From Prorocentrum cordatum (Eukaryota > Sar > Dinophyceae > Prorocentrales > Prorocentraceae), in contig CAUYUJ010015727.1 in NCBI GenBank assembly GCA_963575745.1, positions 615,820 to 679,819 on the forward strand: a DNA stretch of 64,000 nucleotides, written 5' to 3'. A model generated the notes under the pieces. That model made no database searches. It worked only from the letters and a program-made list of their open reading frames with translations, and had not been told where the DNA came from. The position numbers were made by a program, and so were the translations under genes. Positions 30,760 to 42,040 of this stretch are shown piece after piece; within the stretch, counting starts at the first letter, position 1, and each line of letters begins with the position of its first letter.

Positions 30760-32585
30760 ACGCCCGCCCCGCGCCCAGGCGTACGGCGGTGGATGTTTCG
30801 CCCCCAGCATGCGGCACACACGTGGATTAATGTTTCGCCATGTTCCGGAAGTTCTGCAGCTCCCCGATATTCTTTTTGTTTGATGGGCGACCCGCAGTTC
30901 CAGCATATCGACGCGGGACCGCGACGGCTCCCCCGAAAATCCCGGGCACCTTTTTGGCCAGAGACATTCCTGGTAACACCCGACATGGCGGCGCCCATTC
31001 GGACATTTTTCGATGTTCAAGGCAGTCTGCCAAAGTACGAGGTCTTGCAGCGGTAGCCTGTAGCGTGGCCATTCCGACCGATATGCGACGATTGCGCGCT
31101 CGGTAGCAGCGCGCGTTCGCAGTTTTGCTTATTGCGTCTTAGATGTGCTTCCATCTTACACTCATCAATATAAAGATGTGCGTTCTCGTTGGCTTGCGTT
31201 GCAAATCGTGGAATTCACGTTGTGTTGATTGTGGATCATCCAGAAGGGTCCATTCGTCAACCGAGTCACGGCAACATGAATACCGCATGTGAATAGTTCT
31301 ATGGAAGCGCCCCGCGCGCACACGCAACTTGCGCGTCCAGCGGCTGGGCTGCCGGCGGCGCAATACACGCAGATAACATTTTTTCTGCGGCGTCGACTCG
31401 GGGGCATCTGCGAAAGCCTCGAAGACTGCAACGAGGCGGCCGTGGACGCATCCACATGGACCCTTCTTTGTAAATAAATACCAAAAATTGCCCACGCAAT
31501 GATTGACGTAGGCCGCTGCAAACATTTTGATCGCATTGATGGGGTCTCAGCAACCGGCCGCGCTCCAGCCCCAGCTTCCCAGTCAACGAAACAATGCGTC
31601 ACAAACAACGCGTCATGGATGTTCGCCGTCTTTTCATTTTTATAATTCCTGTTTCCTTCGTCTGGCTGACGCGCGCACGTCGCGTCGCAGCGGCGTCGCG
31701 GTGCACGCTTGGCGCCCCGCCACAGCGCTTCACGGCGAACGCGCGCTTGCCATTCTTTTCGTTTGCCGAACCAGAGACTCGTTGCCAAAGGGGGCGATGC
31801 AGAGGATTTGACGCGACGCTAGTTGATTTCCCTCTTGTTTTTTCTTTCATCCTTCCGGCGCGTCGCAGCTACGCGCGCGGCTTGTCTGTCGCCCGCCGCG
31901 CGCGCGTTGCGCCTTTGTTGCGCTGCGTTCAATTCGCCCAAGGATACAATTCCAAATTTCGCCGCGCGACCGCTAGCCCGCCCGCTGTCGCCGCAAATAT
32001 TACACGGCCGCGTGAATATATATAGATGGTTGATTGCCGCCCGCGAATTGATACAACGTTTCTCATGCGTTGCAGGTGGGCACGATATGACAAGAGTTTA
32101 ACAACGCAGACTTTGTAAACCAACTGCGCGAATTCACGGAACTTACCCAGCTGCACATGTGCGAATTACCGTCAGTTGCACTTGCGTCTTGACACCGAGA
32201 CATGACCAGTCAAATAACGATAGAATAATCCACCAATCGACAAACCCATCGAGTTTGGAAGAACAAATCCGCACACCAAAAAAGGCCAAACATACATGCG
32301 AGGTAATTGCGAAAAGCATTATATATACATATATATATATATATATAAATGTTTAACGCGCGGCCGCCCAAGGCATGAATGGGGAAAGAGATCGTAGAAA
32401 TGAATCCGCCACTGTTTCAGCATATCGGTTCGTTCGTTCGCTTCAATATTTGGCCACGTTTCTTTTATCCGAAACGATCGCGAACTCAATATTATATATT
32501 CACGTTCGGACGCAATGTTCTTCGACGCAAAACAATCACCAAACCTCAGTTGATGGCAAAATTATCTGATCGGAGGTGAGGGGGT
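30760..32585. other. More AT-rich single-copy sequence, no recognised gene
   Basis: Lower GC than the flanks, with (TA)n near 32325-32347. The longest frame (31165-31788, - strand, 207 codons) has no motif I can name and no splice partners visible. Confidence 0.4.
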
Positions 32586-32689
32586 GAGATCGAAGTGGAA
32601 CGGAGAGCCCCCCTACCGGGAAATCTGCATCGGTTTCGTGTTCGCGCGTGCCGCGCCTGCGGGCGAGGCGAAGCTGCGCGGGCGGACGA

Positions 32690-32850
32690 CGAGAAAGTCT
32701 CCTCTGGCTGAGGCGCGCTGGACCAAATGATTCCTCTCCGGGGGCCGGTGCCGCGCGGTGCCCCGCCGGCGCCCCGCCCCCGGCTGCGGCGCGGCCGAAC
32801 CAAATGTTTTTTCTTCCGGGGGCTGGTGCCGCGCGGTGCCCCGCCGGTGC
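32690..32850 (+). repeat. Two-copy ~90 bp tandem duplication
   Basis: 'CCGGGGGCCGGTGCCGCGCGG' with 'GTGCCCCGCCGG' recurs after about 85-90 bp. Confidence 0.7.
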
Positions 32851-32899
32851 CCCGATGATGATGACGATGATGATGATGATGATGTCGATGATGTTGATG

Positions 32900-35245
32900 A
32901 TGATGATGATGGTGCTGGTGGTGATGATGATGGTGTCCGTGTGAAGATGATGATGGCGATGTTGACGATGGTGATGGTGATGGTGTTGGTGATGATGGTG
33001 TCCCGAGGATGATGATGATGTTGGTGATGGTGATGCGTATGTGGCTGATGGTGTCCCGACGGTGATGATGATGATGCCGATGATCTTGAGTATGCTGATC
33101 AGCATGAGGATGATGAGATGGTGATGACGAAAATGATGATGATGGTGTTCCGATGGTGATGATGATGAGGTTGATGATGACGCCGTTGATGATGATGGCA
33201 ATGATGATGATGGGGTCCCTGTGATGATGATGTTGATGATGATAACGGGGATGGTGCCCCGATGATGATGTTAATGACGAAGATGATGATGGTGATGATG
33301 ATTTTGATCTTGGTGGCCCGATGATGGTGATGATGATGATCCTGGTGTTGACGATAATGAAGTTTCCCCGATGATGAGGATGGTGATGATGATGATGGTG
33401 ACGATGATGATGGTGTCCCGATGATGGTGTTGATGGTGATGATGGTGCCCCGTTGATGATGATGATGATGATGATGATGTTGATGATGTGTTCATGATGC
33501 GGATGATGAGATGATGATGATGGTGGTGTTCCGATGGTGATGATGGCGCCCCGATGATGATGATGATGATGATGATGTTGATGGCGATGATGGTGACGAT
33601 GATGGTGTCCCGAGATCGATAGTGAGATCGATTGCGAGATCGATTGTCAGATCGATTGTGATATCGATCGAATTAAATAGATCGAGTGAGACCAAGTGTG
33701 AGATCGATCGAATGATATCGAGCGAGCGAGACCGCTCGTGAGATCGATAGTGAGACCGATCGAGTGAGACGCTGGTTTTTCCCCGCCCGAACCTTCTTAT
33801 CACTCGAAGGGTGGTCGTATAGGTATTGCATTCAAAAAAAGCGTTTCCGTATTTATGTACACCGGTTTCCATCTCTCTATTTATCAGTTTCTATTTATAC
33901 CGTGTTCCGTGTCTGTTCACGCTCGTTATTCCCATTTTTATGTATACGGGTTTCCGTTTTTTTCTGTATATGTGTGTATTGGTTTTTGTTGAATCACCAT
34001 TCCGTTTCGGTTTCGGCGTTTTTTTTTCCACCGGTTTTCAAATCGAAATGCGCAGTTCGTTTTGACAGAACCGGAAGGAGCCCGGTGCTGGTGGTGATGA
34101 TGATGGTGTCCCTGTGAAGATGATGATGGCGATGTTGATGATGGTGATGGTGATGGTGTTGGTGATGATGGTGTCCCGAGGATGATGATGATGTTGGTGA
34201 TGGTGATGCGTATGTTGCTGATGGTGTCCCGACGGTGATGATGATGATGCCGATGATCTTGAGTATGCTGATCAGCATGAGGATGATGAGATGATGATGA
34301 CGAAGATGATGATGATGGTGTTCCGATGGTGATGATGATGAGGTTGATGATGACGCCGTTGATGATGATGGCAATGATGATGATGGGGTCCCTGTGATGA
34401 TGATGTTGATGATGATAACGGGGATGGTGCCCCGATGATGATGTTAATGACGAAGATGATGATGGTGATGATGATTTTGATCTTGGTGGCCCGATGATGG
34501 TGATGATGATGATCCTGGTGTTGACGATGATGAAGTTTCCCCGATGATGAGGATGGTGATGATGATGATGGTGACGATGACGATGGTGTCCCGATGATGG
34601 TGTTGATGGTGATGATGGTGCCCCTCTGATTATGATGATGATGTTGATGATGTTTTCATGATGCGGATGATGAGATGATGATGATGGTGGTGTTCCGATG
34701 GTGATGATGGTGTCCCGATGATGATGATGTTGATGGCGATGATGGTGACGATGATGGTGTCCCGAGATCGATAGTGAGATCGATTGCGAGATCGATTGTC
34801 AGATCGATTGTGATATCGATCGAATTAAATAGATCGAGTGAGACCAAGTGTGAGATCGATCGAATGATATCGAGCGAGCGAGACCGCTCGTGAGATCGAT
34901 AGTGAGACCGATCGAGTGAGACGCTGGTTTTTCCCCGCCCGAACCTTCTTATCACTCGAAGGGTGGTCGTATAGGTATTGCATTCAAAAAAAGCGTTTCC
35001 GTATTTATGTACACCGGTTTCCATTTCTCTATTTATCAGTTTCTATTCATACCGTGTTCCGTATTTGTTCACGCTCGTTATTCCCATTTTTATGTATACG
35101 GGTTTCCGTTTTTTTCTGTATGTGTGTGTGTTGATTTTTGTTGAATCACCATTCCGTTTCGGTTTCCGCGTTTTTTTCCACCGGTTTTCAAATCGAAATG
35201 CGCAGTTCGTTTTGACAGAACCGGAAGGAGCCCGGTGCAGTGATA
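32900..35245 (+). repeat. 1.16 kb tandem duplication of a mixed repeat unit
   Basis: Unit 1 is about 32905-34085 and unit 2 about 34086-35245. Each runs GATGATGATGGTGTCCCGATG minisatellite, then AGATCGATxGTGAGATCGAT repeats (33605 and 34765), then a T-rich segment with 'TATTTATGTACACCGGTTTCC' (33850 and 35004), then 'GAACCGGAAGGAGCCCGGTG'. The copies differ at few positions over long stretches. Frames at 33764-34117 and 34978-35262 are duplicated translations of the T-rich segment with no recognised motif. Confidence 0.9.
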
Positions 35246-35655
35246 TTTGGCGCGACGACTGACACAATTGCAATGTTGAGCGTGCCTTTGGTGACCAATT
35301 TAACAGACAATGAAAGTTTTTTCTTGCACGGCACTGATTCGCACGAGGAGGATTTGGGATGGTTTTTTTTGTGATGTTGTAATGTTGGCCTGAGGTTTAA
35401 TTCCGACGTTTGATATTATTTTCTATATTTGAATGAAGCGGTACATTTTGTTTCATTTGAGTCGCTTTCGTATTTCATATTGCTAATGAGTGATATTTTC
35501 TCTACGACGTACGTCCATTAGAATTTCACGCGAATTCGCATTGCAAGTTTACCGGTCGAACGATTATTTTTGAGTTTTGGTGGCATCGTCTTGTTTTTTG
35601 CAAATCCCGACCGGTTGTTTACAATTTTTGACATTCATATGATTATGTTGTCAAA
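35246..35655. other. AT-rich single-copy spacer
   Basis: Nothing recognised. Confidence 0.5.
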
Positions 35656-35659
35656 ATAT

Positions 35660-37050
35660 ACATATAACGGCGCACCGGGTCCGGGGGCCCGGGGCCGGGA
35701 CCTCGACCGCAAATGTGCACCCCGGGGGGCCCGGAGGCTCGTCGGGGCTTGCCGGAGGCCTCCCCGGTCAGACAAGACGGCCCCAGAAACGCCCAAGACG
35801 GCCCAAGAAACTTCCAAGAGGCCTCCAAGAGGGCTCCGAGATGCTGAAGATGGCCTCCAGACGTCCAAGGACGCCCCCCAAGAGGCCCCAAGAAGCCTCC
35901 AACATGCGTCCCAAGAGGGCCCCTAGACGCAAAAATTTGCCCATTCCCTTCGTAAAACGTACATTTTTCACAAAGTTGCCTTTTGGGCTTTCCGACGTTA
36001 CAGGACGGCCCAAGAGGCGCCCAAGACCGCCCCAAGACGGCCCAAGAAGCTCCCAAGAGTGCCCCAGGACAGCCCAAGAGGGCCCCAAGACGGCCCAAGA
36101 GGCGCCCAAGATGGCCCAAGAGGGCCCCAAGACGGGCCCAAGAGGGGGCCCAGAGGGGGACCACGAACCGCAAGCTCGAGCCTTCCGCCCCAAGAGGCCG
36201 CCAGGAGGCCCCCAGGAGGCCCCTCAAGAGGCCCCAGGAGACCCCAGACGTCCAAGGACGCCCCCAAGAGGCCCCAAGAAGCCTCCAACATGCGTCCCAA
36301 GAGGGCCCCTAGACGCAAAAAATTGGCCCATTCCCTTCGTAAAACGTACATTTTTCACAAAGTCGCCTTTTGGGCTTTCCGACGTTACAGGACGGCCCAA
36401 GAGGCGCCCAAGACCGCCCCAAGACGGCCCAAGAAGCTTCCAAGAGGGCCCCAGGACAGCCCAAGAGGGCCCCAAGACGGCCCAAGAGGCGCCCAAGATG
36501 GCCCAAGAGGGCCCCAAGACGGGCCCAAGAGGGGGCCCAGAGGGGACCACGAACCGCAAGCTCGAGCCTTCCGCCCCAAGAGGCTGCCAGGAGGCCCCAC
36601 GGAGGCCCATTCCCTTCGTAAAACGTACATTTTTCACAAAGTCGCCTTTTGGGCTTTCCGACGTTACAGGACGGCCCAAAAGGCGCCCAAGACCGCCCCA
36701 AGACGGCCCAAGAAGCTTCCAAGAGGGCCCCAGGACAGCCCAAGAGGGCCCCAAAGCGGCCCAAGAGGTGCCCAAGATGGCCCAAGAGGGCCCCGAAACG
36801 GGCCCAAGAGGGGGCCCAGAGGGGGACCACGAACCGCAAGCTCGAGCCTTCCGCCCCAAGAGGCCGCCAGGAGGCCCCAAGGAGGCCCCTCAAGAGGCCC
36901 CAGGAGACCCCCAAGAGGCCCAAAGGAGGCCCCGAGAAGCCCCAAATCGGCCCCCAAAATGCTTCGAACCTGCTTCCAGGAGGCCCCCGACAGGTTCAGA
37001 GGCTCCCGAGAAGCTACGTCAAACTCCCAGCGAGCGGCCGGACGAGGCCC
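35660..37050 (+). repeat. GGCCCAAGAGGCGCCCAAGA minisatellite with three longer copies
   Basis: A ~20 bp minisatellite. Inside it, a longer block beginning 'CCATTCCCTTCGTAAAACG', then 'GGCTTTCCGACGTTACAGGA', and ending 'ACCGCAAGCTCGAGCC' occurs at about 35940, 36329 and 36607. The 501- and 475-codon frames across it are repeat translations. Confidence 0.85.
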
Positions 37051-37146
37051 CCCAAAAAATCCCAAGAGGGTTCCAGTATTTGTATCTTTCAGCGCTCTCT
37101 GGCCTTCTTCCCTCTCTTTCTCTCTATCTTTCTCTCTCTTCCTTTC

Positions 37147-37262
37147 AGATTCCGTGTCCTTGCGACCTTCTGCAGTCCCCGACGTCGCCATGGCTGGATC
37201 CGCTGGAGCGTGTCTTGTGATGTGCGGCGGTGCGAAGCCCGTCCCACTGATCAAGGCACAGG
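37147..37262 (+). CDS. Possible isolated first exon, unrecognised product
   Basis: A CT-rich tract (37100-37145) ends in CCTTTCAG, followed by non-repetitive sequence, an ATG in good context (GCCATGGCT near 37191), and about 24 codons beginning 'MAGSAGACLVMCGG' up to AAGGCACAG|GTACGA. The donor obeys the AG|GT pattern. No following exon could be identified, and the peptide is not recognised. It could be a 5' exon receiving a trans-spliced leader, or chance. Confidence 0.25.
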
Positions 37263-37783
37263 TACGAAATGATGGGTCCATCATTTCTTGCCTTCCCATG
37301 TGCGTTTTCCCAATCGATTCCTGGGCCCGAGGTCGCAAAAATTACGACGTCGGAGGTCTGGGGAGGCGGGAAGCACGACCTGGACCTCCGACGTCTTGGA
37401 AAAATCACGACGGCGGTTTTTGTCAATTTTCGGCCTCCGGGGGCCCTCGCAGGGTCCCGGGACCGTCAGAAAACGACTCAGGATGAAAAAAAAACCATCC
37501 CTAGGAAGTCGTCGAGAGGTCCAGGGGCCGCGCACAGAAAACATCACGACATCGGACGTCCAGAGAGGAGGTAGGAACACGAGGAGGAGGGAGCCCAGAA
37601 CGAACTCCTGGCGACGCAACAACCAATACAAATGCTTTTTGGACGTTTTGGGCGGGGGCCGTTTCGTCGTGGTGGTGGTGCGGTTCGGGGCTTTCTTCGT
37701 TTCGGGGCTTTCCCCCGCCGCCGCAGATCGACGGTGACGATCCTAATTAGCTAGAACCTAAGCGCGCGCGAAGCGCGCGCGTA

Positions 37784-37833
<50 letters not shown>

Positions 37834-38245
37834 TGTTTTGGGTTTCTCCCTCAAAGAAAAACATATGTAAGAAGCCATGTTTGCTTTAACTGTTCGGGGC
37901 CCCTTTTTAGTTCGTAATTTTAGATGCGTTAAACAAGTAGATAAGGATCCCCGTGTTGGTGAAGCGGGATGGATTCGGTTACAAAAACCGGTATCGATAA
38001 ACCCGTGTTTTTTTCACCCGTAATTCTCATATCGGAAAAGGCAAGTCCCACAGTATCGCCACTATGGATGAATCAACGCCGACAAAAAAATTGGCGACAA
38101 GCAGCTGCATACGCAGAAACGAATGATTGATTTGTTGAGACCAAGAGATGATTTCGATGTTATTCCGGATGAAATTCGAAGCGATCAACCCAGGCCAAGC
38201 ATCTTCTTGCACAGGGTGTCTAGAGCTCCGACCAATTTACCCCGC
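37263..38245. other. Sequence with hairpins and a TA microsatellite, no recognised gene
   Basis: Contains an inverted pair around 37340-37405 (ACGACGTCGGAGGTC and GACCTCCGACGTC), a short repeat shared with 63635-63690 (ACGACTCAGGxTGA), a hairpin at 37760-37778 (GCGCGCGCGAAGCGCGCGC) and (TA)n at about 37786-37828. Confidence 0.5.
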
Positions 38246-38247
38246 GC

Positions 38248-38248
<1 letters not shown>

Positions 38249-38308
<60 letters not shown>
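38249..38308 (+). repeat. (AC)n microsatellite
   Basis: About 29 AC dinucleotides. Confidence 0.95.
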
Positions 38309-38309
<1 letters not shown>

Positions 38310-38311
<2 letters not shown>

Positions 38312-38990
38312 CCTTGCGTCCCCAGCGCCAGAGTGGAACCCCGCGCCGTGGCTCTCTGCCCCGAGCTCCCCCGCTCCAACGCCACAGCAGGAGCCTCGCC
38401 CACCGCCCCTTCGTCCACGAATGTATACCTCGGGACCCCCGTGCCGTGGTTCTCTGCCCCATGCCCCCTGCGTCGCCAGCGCCCCAGCGGGAGCCCTACC
38501 CACTGCCCTTTCCGCCACGAACATTTCATTCCGCGTCGCGACGCACACCACCACCCCACCTCCCCCCCCGCGTCCCCAGCGCCCCAGTGGGGGCTCCGCC
38601 CCGTTCCCCCTTCGCCCCGACAGTTTTATTCCGCCTCCAGAAACACACCACCTCCCCACCCGTCCCCAGCGCCCCAGTTGGACCCCCGCCCCGTGGCCCT
38701 CTGTCCCAAACCCCGCCCAATGTCCCCTCCGCCCCGAGCATTTTATTCCGCGTCGCGACGCACACCACCTCCCTCTCCCTTCTCCGCGCCCCCATCGCCC
38801 CAGTGGAACTACCGCCTCGTGTCACATCCCCTCCGAGCACTTTATTCCGCGTCGCGTCGCACGTCACCTCCCCCCTCTCCCCACCTGGGGATGTTGGCCT
38901 CGTTGCGAAGCCCCGAGGGGCGATATGTTGCCCCTTTTTCCCGTCCTCCTCCTCCTCCACCTCTTCCTCCTCCTCCTCCCTTTTCTTGTT
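38310..38990 (+). repeat. ~90 bp CCCCAGCGCCCCAGTGG satellite
   Basis: Units of 'GTCCCCAGCGCCCCAGTGG', 'CCGTGGCCCTCTGCCCC' and 'TTTTATTCCGCGTCGCGACG', ending in CCTCCTC repeats. About 300-codon frames here are artefacts. Confidence 0.75.
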
Positions 38991-39117
38991 CGTGCAAGAA
39001 CCATGTCACGCGTGCCACTTGTACTTCACCAACCTTCTGAAGAGGCCAATAGCTTGAAGTAGCCAAAGGTACAGGGGCATAGTTTCACCCTCCAGGAGAC
39101 CCCCGGAGATTACAACT

Positions 39118-39955
39118 CAATCGATTAATATTGGAACAAACGATTTGGGCAAAATTACCATCCGTTTTGTCCCATTTCCAATTGCGAATCCAGATTCAGA
39201 AAGTCAAGCAATACAAACAATAAAACGTGGAAGTTTGAATGTTTGTGGGCTCACAGAAATGAAATTATGAGACATCTTCACAAACATGGAGCAACGCAAT
39301 ATCGACATATTGTGCTTACAAGAAACTCGGAAAACGAAGGCAAATATGTACGAACAGAATGGGTATCAAGTCGTACTTTAAGGATCAAGCGAAAACTCAA
39401 TATTTTGGGCCGGGGTTGGTTTTGTAATGGCACCTCGTTTTCGCCGTCACATACAAAATTTCAAACAAGTTTCCGAAAGAATATGCGTTCTCAAATTACG
39501 CATCCAAACCGCAACACTTGCAACCTTCGATGTATATGCTCCGCACAACATGAGGCCGTTCCCGGAACGTATTGATTTTTAGCATTACGTTTGATTAAGA
39601 ACATAGGATGTGCAACGCAAATTTTGCAAAATTCGTTATTGGAGATTTCAACGCACGAGTCGGGCGAACACACCCAGCTGAAGAGGATGTCGTTGGAGAA
39701 TTTGGGGTTGGTCGCGAAGCCATCCATGAAATGGACACCAAATCGAGATTTGTTATTGGAATTCTGCGTGGGCGCAGACATGCGTATCGCCAATATTTTC
39801 TTTGGCGAGTGTTTGAAAAGAAAAATAATTTTCCGAGAACCAAGAGTGCGACCGTTTTCGCCAATCAATCTTGCAACCCACAATATTTTGAACATTGTGT
39901 TTTGCAGATCTTCCACGCTGGATAATTTAATCGAAAAAATTGTTGACGCTTCGCG
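39118..39955 (+). pseudogene. Non-LTR retrotransposon endonuclease domain, broken
   Basis: Reading frames joined across stops and shifts give the landmarks of an APE-type endonuclease in order: 'SLNVCGLTEMK', 'RNIDILCLQETRK' (39290-39330), 'GVGFVMAPRFRRH' (about 39415-39450), 'VSERICVLKLR', 'FDVYAPHNMRPFPERI' (about 39525-39575), and 'VIGDFNARVGR' (39630-39665), the GDFNA box. There is an in-frame TGA near 39270 and at least two frame changes, so it is dead. It is cut off at 39956 by an inserted element and seems to resume near 40905. Confidence 0.85.
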
Positions 39956-40905
39956 TATCCCCACCAGCCCATCCAGAAACGATGCTCAGGGGAGTTGAGA
40001 TGATCAGGGAAGTCGGGGAGCATGCAGAATAACAAAGGGCGGGGGAAGCTGTCACAGACCCCGAGAGGGAGAGGATGGAAGAGGAGTCGTCGTCGTCGTC
40101 GTCGGAGGAGGAGGAGGGGGAAGAGGAGGAGGAGGAGGAGGAGGAGGACGGAGAAGGAGGAAGAATCGGAGGAGGAGGAGGAGGAGGGGAAGGAGCTTCT
40201 TGGGAGTCTTTTGAGGGCCTCTTGGAGGGCTTTTTGGGCGCCTTGGGGCATCTTGGGCGCCTCTTGGGACCCTCTTGAGGCGCTCTGGGGAGCCTTCGGG
40301 GCGCTTTTGGGGCCATCTTGGAGGGAGTCGATCAAACAAGAGGGGGGGTTTAATTAGCGTCCCCCCTCGGAAGCCCCTAAAATCGCCTCTTGGACCCCTC
40401 TTGGAACGCTCTTGGAGTGCTCTTGGGCGCTCTTGGGGCCGTCTTGGGGCTCTTTTGGGGCTCTCTTGGGGCCCTCTTGGGCCATCTTGGAGCCATCTCC
40501 AGGCCTCGGATGGCCATCGGAAGCGAAAAGGCGAGAAAGCAAAAATCATTGATTTTCCTTAGGTTTTGGGACGATTTTGGCCTCTTCGGGGCCTCCTTGG
40601 GGAGCTGTTTGGCCACTTGGAGTTATCTTGGGGCCGTCTTTGGGCTTCTTGGAACCATCTTAGGAGCCATCTCGAGCGATCTTGCGCTATCTTGAGCCAT
40701 CTTGGAGCTCATCTTGGGTTCTCTGAGGCGCTCTTGGAGCCGTCTTGGGCCATCTGGGACGCTCTAACTACCCGCGGCCCCCCCCGTCCAGGTCCAGGGG
40801 AGGGGGTAGGGGGAGGGGTAAACCCCTCCCCAAGGGGGAAGAGGGAGGGGTGGAAGAGGATCTGCTCTAGACCACCTACGCCCAGAGGGCTGGTGGGATT
40901 ACGGA
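39956..40905. mobile_element. CCCACCAGCCC-ended element inserted in the retrotransposon
   Basis: Begins CCCCACCAGCCCATCCAG and ends CGCCCAGAGGGCTGGTGGG, an 11 bp terminal inverted repeat. Inside: (GGA)n, a CTCTTGGGGCC minisatellite, a 'TTTAATTAGCG' block, a second minisatellite, and the ~150 bp 'GGGGAGGGGGTAGGGG...CCACCxACGCCCAGAGGG' module. No coding capacity. Confidence 0.7.
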
Positions 40906-41345
40906 GCTATCGAGAAGCTGTTTCAGCCACTGATCATTTTATTGCCATTTTCGAGATTGTTGTTCAAATGCAACCGGGAAGGCAAACACAGTGCCGAAAA
41001 CACTATTTAGCAGCCTTGGACAACGACAGCATTCGCACTGATTTCGTCGCAAAACCATTCATGGCACACACTGTGGAGACGCTTAATGTGGAAGATTGTT
41101 GGGCCAATGCTAAGGATGCGGCGGCCATTGCGAAAGCAAGCGAAACTATTTTTTCGGGAACGTCACCAATAAAAAAATAGAGCCGCCATCTCCCAACTGA
41201 AACGTGGGAAATCCAGCGGATTTGATGAGATACAGACTGAGAATTCGAAAGCACTGGTATCAGACCCTCAAGGCCTACAATGATTACATATGGTGAATAC
41301 ATGTTGGAGGAACAAACAATTTCCGGCAGAATGGCGTCATGCACA
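40905..41345 (+). pseudogene. Non-LTR retrotransposon linker and start of reverse transcriptase, broken
   Basis: Frame 40910-41180 includes 'DNDSIRTDFVAK' and 'NVEDCWANAKDAA', as expected between endonuclease and RT. It is followed by 'ISQLKRGKSSGFDEIQTEN' and 'NTCWRNKQFPAEWRHA' (about 41175-41340), matching the RT amino-terminal pattern (K..G.D.I..E, then P..W). A stop and frameshift are visible. Confidence 0.75.
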
Positions 41346-42040
41346 TTCGTCTAAAATATAAAAAAATCAATGCCCAGTCGATCAATACGACAATTACTCA
41401 TGCAGCTCCACTTGGGGGTGGCAGAAGCGGGGGCGGCAACCAAACCGCCGCTGAGACAGCAAAAGGCCGCTCAAAACACAACCAAACGCACTTAATTGCA
41501 CAACGATGCGCAACAGCAATGGAATCTCCCATCGGGAACGGCGCCACGCAAAACCAAATTGGCGCAGCGGAACCGTAGAGTGGGTAGTTCGGAACAACGT
41601 CCTGGCGCAACCGCGCATCATTGTATCACATTACGGCACAGACGCTTCGCGACATTAAACTATTGAAACGCTGCCAGCGGCCAAATCGGAACTTTCTGGG
41701 GAATTGCCCAAAGACCGACTTGCGTGCAAGACCAGAGCGCTGCGGGGCCTGCAAGCAAGAGGAACCGCGCTGCTGAGGCTGGTGAGGCGAAGACGGGATG
41801 CCATGGGCCATTTGGGCGGTGCCCTGGTGAACCCTTTGCCGGATCGAACGTTCAAGAAGAATTTTGAAGTAGTGTCTTATTGCGCGCGTGCGAAAACGGA
41901 GCGGTTTCTCTGGATGGATCACGCCGCGAAGAACGCTCGCGGCCGCAGTGGGCATAAAGCCTCGCTATGCGAATGTGCGCGCTCGTTTCTCCAAACCATC
42001 TTGTGGTGTGGTGAGGCCATCGTTCTGAGGAGACAGTGCC
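41346..42040 (+). other. Unrecognised sequence between retroelement pieces
   Basis: Frames 41339-41578 and 41704-42010 are not repetitive but match nothing I know. They may be decayed mobile-element sequence. Confidence 0.3.

Noticed and set aside
31165-31788. 207-codon - strand frame as a gene
   Set aside because: No motif, no splice signals, and overlapping open frames in other registers; insufficient support.
35715-37486. 475- and 501-codon Pro/Arg/Gln-rich frames
   Set aside because: Translations of the GGCCCAAGAGG minisatellite in two frames.
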